Assembly (NCBI GenBank): GCA_002937555.1
Contig: PTKB01000083.1
Span: 1-9,941, forward strand
From: Alphaproteobacteria bacterium MarineAlpha10_Bin2
GTDB taxonomy: Bacteria; Pseudomonadota; Alphaproteobacteria; UBA828
DNA length: 9,941 nucleotides
Direction of reading: 5' to 3'
Position 1 is the stretch's first letter. Each line of letters starts with the position of its first letter. The notes beneath the pieces were generated by a model. That model had not been told where the DNA came from. It saw only the letters and a program-made list of their open reading frames with translations, and did no database searches. Positions 6,495 to 9,941 of this stretch are shown one piece after another. The position numbers and the translations under genes are program-made.

Positions 6495-7727
6495 CTAGAA
6501 AAATGCCTGTATACCCGTCTGCGCTCGTCCCAGGATAAGGGCATGCACATCATGTGTGCCCTCATAGGTGTTTACCGCCTCCAAATTCATGACGTGGCGA
6601 ATGACGTGATATTCGTCGGAGACTCCGTTGCCGCCGTGCATATCGCGCGCCATGCGGGCGATCTCGATCGCTTTACCGCAGGAATTGCGCTTGATCAGAG
6701 AGATCGTTTCGGGCGCTAGGCGCCCCTCGTCGAACAAGCGTCCCGCCCGGAGACAGGATTGCAGGCCAATCGAAATCTCTGTCTGCATGTCGGCGAGTTT
6801 CTTCTGGATAAGCTGGTTGGCAGCCAGCGGGCGTCCGAACTGCTTGCGATCGAGCGTATATTCGCGCGCCGCGTGCCAGCAGAATTCCGCCGCGCCGAGG
6901 GCTCCCCAGGCGATGCCGTAGCGCGCCCGGTTGAGGCAGCCGAACGGCCCGCCGAGGCCTGAGGCGCCGGGCAATTCATTTTCCGCCGGCACAAATACTT
7001 CGTCCATCTGGATCATCCCGGTGATCGATGCGCGGAGCGAGAATTTCCCCTCTATCTTGGGTGCGGCCAATCCTTTCATGTCTTTGTCGAGGATATAGCC
7101 GCGGATCACCCCGTCATCGTTCTTGGCCCAGACGACGAAGACATCCGCAATCGGCGAATTGGTGATCCAGTTCTTTGCGCCGGACAGGAGAAAACCGCCA
7201 TCGCAGCTTTTGGCGCGGGTGCTCATGGAGCCCGCATCGGAGCCGTGATCCGGCTCGGTTAAACCGAAACAGCCGACCCACTCACCGGTCGCCAGGCGGG
7301 GCAGATATTTTTGCTTTTGCGCGTCGCTGCCATAGGCGTTGATCGGATGCATGACGAGGCTCGATTGCACGCTCATCGCCGAGCGGTAGCCGGAATCCAC
7401 ACGCTCGATTTCGCGCGCCATCAAGCCGTAGCAAACGTAAGACACGCCGGCGCAGCCATAGCCATCGATGGTTGCGCCCAACATGCCGAGCGCACCCATC
7501 TCGTTCATGATGTCGCGGTCAAAGCGTTCATGCCGATTGGCTTCGAGAATGCGCGGCATGAGTTTATCCTGGGCGTAGGCGCGCGTGGTATCGCGCACCA
7601 GACTCTCCTCTTCGGAGAATTGCTCGTCGAGCAGGAAGGGATCGTCCCAGCGGAATTTGGGGCGCGGTGTTTTGCCCGGTTTGTTTGCTTCCCTCACTTC
7701 CGCCGCAGTGGCGGCCGGCTCGCTCAT
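6495..7727 (-). CDS. gcdH: Glutaryl-CoA dehydrogenase (acyl-CoA dehydrogenase family)
   Basis: This is a 410-residue FAD-dependent acyl-CoA dehydrogenase that oxidatively decarboxylates glutaryl-CoA to crotonyl-CoA in lysine, tryptophan and glutarate breakdown, normally passing electrons to ETF. The assignment rests on features specific to this subfamily: GYRSAMSVQSSLVMHPI (113-129), with R115 corresponding to the substrate-carboxylate arginine, and NTYEGTHDVHALILGRAQTG near the C-terminus, with E389 as the catalytic base. General family landmarks are FGLTEPDHGSD, the KNWITNSPIADVFVVWAK segment, DRKQFGRPLAANQLIQ and MHGGNGVSDEYHVIRH. A 24-residue polar, proline-rich leader precedes the fold. 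ATG 7727 has GGAG eight bases upstream. It is the first gene of the minus-strand unit, with only 10 bp to the next gene, so it is probably cotranscribed with the acid-sugar kinases, to which it has no obvious pathway link. The transporter gene to its right is divergent. Confidence 0.94.
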   Translation of the reverse strand: MSEPAATAAEVREANKPGKTPRPKFRWDDPFLLDEQFSEEESLVRDTTRAYAQDKLMPRILEANRHERFDRDIMNEMGALGMLGATIDGYGCAGVSYVCYGLMAREIERVDSGYRSAMSVQSSLVMHPINAYGSDAQKQKYLPRLATGEWVGCFGLTEPDHGSDAGSMSTRAKSCDGGFLLSGAKNWITNSPIADVFVVWAKNDDGVIRGYILDKDMKGLAAPKIEGKFSLRASITGMIQMDEVFVPAENELPGASGLGGPFGCLNRARYGIAWGALGAAEFCWHAAREYTLDRKQFGRPLAANQLIQKKLADMQTEISIGLQSCLRAGRLFDEGRLAPETISLIKRNSCGKAIEIARMARDMHGGNGVSDEYHVIRHVMNLEAVNTYEGTHDVHALILGRAQTGIQAFF

Positions 7728-7735
7728 GGATTGTT

Positions 7736-7739
7736 CTCC
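7736..7739 (-). promoter_or_regulatory. Ribosome binding site of gcdH
   Basis: On the minus strand GGAG (in ACGGAGAAC) is followed by eight bases and then ATG 7727. The spacing is near ideal and supports that start. Confidence 0.7.
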
Positions 7740-7762
7740 GTCTCGGCAATTTCAGCGCTCCC

Positions 7763-7791
7763 TTTCTAGCATTGCTGGGGTTTTGCTCCAA
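7763..7791 (-). promoter_or_regulatory. Possible sigma-70-type promoter of the gcdH-kinase-otnC operon
   Basis: On the minus strand TTGGAG (7786-7791) and TAGAAA (7763-7768) are separated by 17 bp, with an A-rich start to the spacer. Matches to consensus are 3 of 6 and 4 of 6. The position, 35 bp before the gcdH start in the divergent gap, is sensible. It is a weak motif match with no operator visible. Confidence 0.3.
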
Positions 7792-7805
7792 GCCCGGCGC
7801 CGAGC

Positions 7806-8801
7806 ATGGGCGGGCTATCAATATTCGTGCCGAGGCGCGACAATGGCGCCAGTGCGGATAGTTCGGATCAAGATGTGAACAATTCTACCCCAGCGCGGAC
7901 TTCCGCCGCGGGCGCGGAGCGTTCCGGCGTCCTGCCGATTGTTTATCTGTTCGTACTCGGCTTCTGCTTCGGCGTGAGCTTCGTGCTGAACAAGATTGCA
8001 ACGACCAACGGCGTGCCGTTCATTCCATACGTGTTTTGGCAAAGCATCGGCGCGGCGCTGATTCTCGGCGTGGCGGCGGCGGGCATGCGTCAACTGCCGG
8101 CCGTGACGGCGGCGCATTTGCGCATCTATGTGGTGATGGCGCTCCTCAATGTGGCGATTCCATATTTGGTTCTGGCCTATGTCGCGCCCAAGCTCCCGGC
8201 CAGCTTGTTGCCGATCGGCCTCGCTCTGGTGCCGGGTGTGATTTATTTGATGGCGCTCGCGTTCCGGTTGGAGCGATTCGGTTGGCTGCGCTTCGGCGGC
8301 ATCGGTCTGGGGCTCGCCGGTGTCCTGCTCATCCTGTTGCCCAAGGCCAGCCTGCCCGAACCCGGCATGGCCGGCTGGTTGGCGCTCAGTCTCCTGGCCA
8401 CATTCAGCTTTTCGCTACGCGCCGTCCTGGTTCCGCTCATGCGCCCGCCGGCCACGCCTTCGCTATCTCTGGCCTGCGGTCTCTTGATCACGGCCAGCGT
8501 TATCATGCTGGTGATCATGGCGGCGAGCGGCCAATGGTGGGCGTTTGACGGCGCGTTCGGCATCGGCCATGGCATGGTGCTGGCGGCCATGGTCAACAAT
8601 GCCCTGCTCCTGGTCCTGATCTTCGAGATCATCCGCCTCACCGGCCCGGTGTTCTTCGGCGGCGTTAATTATGTTTCGATGCTGATCGGCGTTGCCCTCG
8701 GCATTATCATATTCGACGAGCGCCACACCATGTGGGTGTGGCTGGCGATCGCCCTGGTTCTGGCCGGCCTTTATCTGGTGAACCGGGGCAAGGCGCGATG
8801 A
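7806..8801 (+). CDS. EamA/DMT-family transporter
   Basis: This is an inner-membrane protein of the drug/metabolite transporter superfamily (substrate unknown), of up to 331 residues. From residue 43 onward it is almost entirely hydrophobic with about ten predicted membrane segments, consistent with two five-helix EamA repeats: LPIVYLFVLGFCFGVSFVLN, then a PFIPYVFWQS segment into helix 2, and the final LAIALVLAGLYLVNRG helix. The C-terminus is short and basic. The start is uncertain. ATG 7806 is used here, but no good Shine-Dalgarno precedes it and the first 40 residues are polar and low-complexity; GTG 7875 (residue 24) is a reasonable alternative. It is divergent from gcdH. A decayed copy of the same gene follows directly, so the pair arose by tandem duplication or insertion of a relative. 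Its substrate may or may not relate to the neighbouring acid-sugar or acyl-CoA genes. Confidence 0.88.
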   Translation: MGGLSIFVPRRDNGASADSSDQDVNNSTPARTSAAGAERSGVLPIVYLFVLGFCFGVSFVLNKIATTNGVPFIPYVFWQSIGAALILGVAAAGMRQLPAVTAAHLRIYVVMALLNVAIPYLVLAYVAPKLPASLLPIGLALVPGVIYLMALAFRLERFGWLRFGGIGLGLAGVLLILLPKASLPEPGMAGWLALSLLATFSFSLRAVLVPLMRPPATPSLSLACGLLITASVIMLVIMAASGQWWAFDGAFGIGHGMVLAAMVNNALLLVLIFEIIRLTGPVFFGGVNYVSMLIGVALGIIIFDERHTMWVWLAIALVLAGLYLVNRGKAR

Positions 8802-8841
8802 CGGTAACTCGGGGCCCGGCTGACAGGACGGAACTTGGTTG

Positions 8842-9135
8842 ATGGCTGAGGCCAAGAGCAACGCGGCGCGGGCCGCCTGGCGGAGCCCGGGCGCCATTCC
8901 CATCCTGATGCTGTTCGTGCTCGGGCTGTCCCTGGCCCTGGTGCTGGTGTTCAACCGCGTCGCCACGGACAACGCCGTGCCGTTCATCCCCTATGTCTTT
9001 TGGCAATCAACCTGAGATTGCGTCATCCTTCTGATATTGGCAGTGACGCTGAGCAGTTTTCCGCCGTTGAGTTGGGCGCACTGGCGCATCTATTTCGTCG
9101 CCGGGTTGTTTCTCGTCAACCGGCGTCGGGGATGA
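8842..9135 (+). pseudogene. Remnant of a second EamA/DMT transporter (nonsense codon plus internal deletion)
   Basis: Starting at ATG 8842 the frame encodes 57 residues that align without gaps to the preceding transporter (LFVLGLSLALVLVFNRVAT and AVPFIPYVFWQS against LFVLGFCFGVSFVLNKIAT and GVPFIPYVFWQS). A TGA at 9013-9015 then replaces the glycine codon of the intact copy. The same frame continues beyond it, still alignable (VILLILAVTLSSFPPL, then AHWRIYFV against AHLRIYVV). It then jumps to AGLFLVNRRRG and a final TGA at 9133-9135, matching the extreme C-terminus of the intact protein (AGLYLVNRGKAR). So about 200 codons from the middle of the gene are missing in frame, in addition to the nonsense mutation. 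A 57-residue product with one membrane helix could still be made but is unlikely to transport. I see no transposon ends at the junction. Confidence 0.85.
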
Positions 9136-9183
9136 GGAGAGGAGCGGGCCGAGCTCCGCGCTGTCTCCTGACAATGCACAGCC

Positions 9184-9621
9184 TCAGATATCGAGTGGCT
9201 CCTGAGAGAGTGGAGACCGTTTCTCCAGGTTAAAACGGCCGTCGTAGATAGGGCACGCGCCCGTCGTCGGTCCCGGATATTGGACGTACAAGATCACGCC
9301 GCCGTTCTCGGTGTTCAATTCCTCCTCATAATGGGGGTCCGGATAGAAAAGCATCGTCCCTGGGACGTAGGTCTTTCCACCGATCTCGAATTCGCCTTCG
9401 AGGATGTACCACACCTGGGCGAAATCGTGCCGATGCCAGGGATGATAGGCGCCGGGCTCATAGCGCACGAGGCCTGCGTTCGGCTCGGTTGGACATTCGG
9501 GCCGAGGATGAAATATCATCTTCGCGTGTTGCCCCGGAAATCGCTGCACCCGCCATGGTAGATCATCCGGGTGCCCGGTCGTGCACGGCATGTCTGCCGG
9601 GCCGGACTGCTCTTTTGCCAT
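9184..9621 (-). CDS. Small single-domain cupin protein
   Basis: This is a 145-residue cytoplasmic cupin with one beta-barrel domain, of unknown substrate. Cupin motif 1 is G57-x5-H63-x-H65-x3-Q69-x6-G76 (GAYHPWHRHDFAQVWYILEG): both metal-binding histidines are present, but the usual glutamate is glutamine. Motif 2 is loose, with VPGTMLFYPDPH supplying a candidate third histidine (H97). Tryptophan- and proline-rich flanks (DLPWRVQRFPGQ) resemble small cupins that bind organic acids. The second of two close ATGs (9621) is chosen because GAGG lies eight bases before it. From ATG 9627 the same site would be only two bases away. The gene lies 43 bp downstream of an isochorismatase-type hydrolase gene on the same strand and is probably cotranscribed with it. 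A 48 bp gap separates it from the transporter remnant. Confidence 0.85.
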   Translation of the reverse strand: MAKEQSGPADMPCTTGHPDDLPWRVQRFPGQHAKMIFHPRPECPTEPNAGLVRYEPGAYHPWHRHDFAQVWYILEGEFEIGGKTYVPGTMLFYPDPHYEEELNTENGGVILYVQYPGPTTGACPIYDGRFNLEKRSPLSQEPLDI

Positions 9622-9629
9622 CGCCATAT

Positions 9630-9633
9630 CCTC
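9630..9633 (-). promoter_or_regulatory. Ribosome binding site deciding the cupin start
   Basis: GAGG on the minus strand is eight bases from ATG 9621 and only two from ATG 9627, favouring the downstream start. Confidence 0.55.
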
Positions 9634-9664
9634 TCTGCCTGTGCCGGTTCTCGAATTCGGCGAC

Positions 9665-9941
9665 CTAAGCTTCGGCCCGCAACGCCGCTAATACCTCCTC
9701 GGCTGTCATGACGTCGCCGAATTGCTGAATGACCGTTTCGAGCGTCGCACGGTGCTCATCGTCCGAGAGCGCCGCGCAGCAGTCGGAGACTAAAACCACT
9801 CTGAAGTCGAGTTGCATGGCATCGCGGGCGGTCGATTCGCAGCAGACGTTGGTCTTGGTACCCGCAATGAGGACGTTTTCCATGCCGTAGCCGCGGAGCC
9901 AGCGTTCAAGATGAGACGAGCCGGGAACCAGTGCGCTGTAG
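9665..9941 (-). CDS. Isochorismatase-family cysteine hydrolase, C-terminal part, 5' end beyond window
   Basis: The frame is open to the right edge; the visible C-terminal 91 residues are the second half of an isochorismatase-like (cysteine hydrolase) domain. They begin YSALVPGSSHLERWLRGYG, the conserved S-A-x-x-x-S-x-L segment, followed by VLIAGTKTNVCCESTARDA. There the first cysteine of NVCC (TGC, codon 9842-9844) is the expected nucleophile, preceded by the family's T-N turn. VVLVSDCCAAL and the final helix (TAEEVLAAL) complete the fold. Family members hydrolyse isochorismate, nicotinamide, N-carbamoyl compounds or other amides. The N-terminal aspartate and lysine of the triad are outside the window, so the reaction cannot be assigned. 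The ATG at 9883 is internal, not a start. The gene is upstream of, and probably cotranscribed with, the cupin gene. Confidence 0.9.
   Translation of the reverse strand, partial: YSALVPGSSHLERWLRGYGMENVLIAGTKTNVCCESTARDAMQLDFRVVLVSDCCAALSDDEHRATLETVIQQFGDVMTAEEVLAALRAEA

Noticed and set aside
5981..6538. A 185-codon plus-strand frame opposite the divergent kinase.
   Set aside because: It is antisense shadow sequence with no family resemblance, and it crosses the kinase/gcdH junction.
6485..6565. Longer start for the divergent kinase at ATG 6565.
   Set aside because: It would lie inside the 3' end of gcdH and add 27 unrelated residues. A strong GGAGGGG stands just before ATG 6484 instead.
9013..9015. 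Internal TGA of the transporter remnant as a recoded (selenocysteine or readthrough) codon.
   Set aside because: The intact copy has glycine here, the remnant also lacks about 200 codons of essential membrane helices, and no SECIS-like structure is apparent. Simple decay explains it.
9141..9157. Hairpin GGAGC / GCTCC with a 7-base loop in the gap before the cupin stop, as a terminator.
   Set aside because: The stem is only five pairs and no T-run follows on either strand; it was not annotated.
1..9941. Mobile element, integrase, CRISPR array, tRNA or phage signature that would mark an accessory island.
   Set aside because: No transposase or integrase motifs, no direct repeat array, no tRNA-like cloverleaf and no terminal inverted repeats were seen by eye. 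The window is mostly ordinary catabolic genes.

Overview
The window looks like a chromosomal segment of a GC-rich alphaproteobacterium. The reasons are high GC at third codon positions, tight gene packing, and a typical metabolic gene set: 3-hydroxyisobutyrate dehydrogenase, glutaryl-CoA dehydrogenase, a DUF1537/OtnK kinase with OtnC decarboxylase, EamA transporters, a cupin and an isochorismatase-type hydrolase. The lineage is inferred from gene content and was not tested by search. I see no rRNA, tRNA, CRISPR array, insertion sequence or phage gene.

Left part (1-3265): the 3' portion of an mmsB-type 3-hydroxyisobutyrate dehydrogenase (+) meets a DUF488 protein (-) tail to tail, and their two stop codons share one CTAG. 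A 79-85 bp divergent gap, with a possible leaderless promoter for the DUF488 gene, separates it from a stand-alone cytoplasmic molybdopterin/4Fe-4S oxidoreductase (+).

Central part (3268-7727, all minus strand): a compact apparent operon, in transcription order gcdH (glutaryl-CoA dehydrogenase), a divergent DUF1537 kinase paralogue, a canonical DUF1537 kinase (OtnK), and an OtnC-type class II aldolase/decarboxylase. The last two junctions are 4-base stop/start overlaps (ATGA and TTGA); the first gap is 10 bp. OtnK and OtnC are known partners that convert 3-oxo-tetronates to dihydroxyacetone phosphate and CO2 via the 4-phosphate. The upstream kinase copy has lost conserved residues in both signature motifs and has lower GC, which makes it the most interesting object in the window. 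The tetronate dehydrogenase, the isomerase and a dedicated uptake system are not visible here.

Right part (7806-9941): an intact EamA/DMT transporter (+) is followed by a decayed tandem copy of itself, with an in-frame nonsense codon and a large internal in-frame deletion. Then come a small cupin protein (-) and, upstream of it on the same strand, the C-terminal part of an isochorismatase-family cysteine hydrolase that runs off the right edge.
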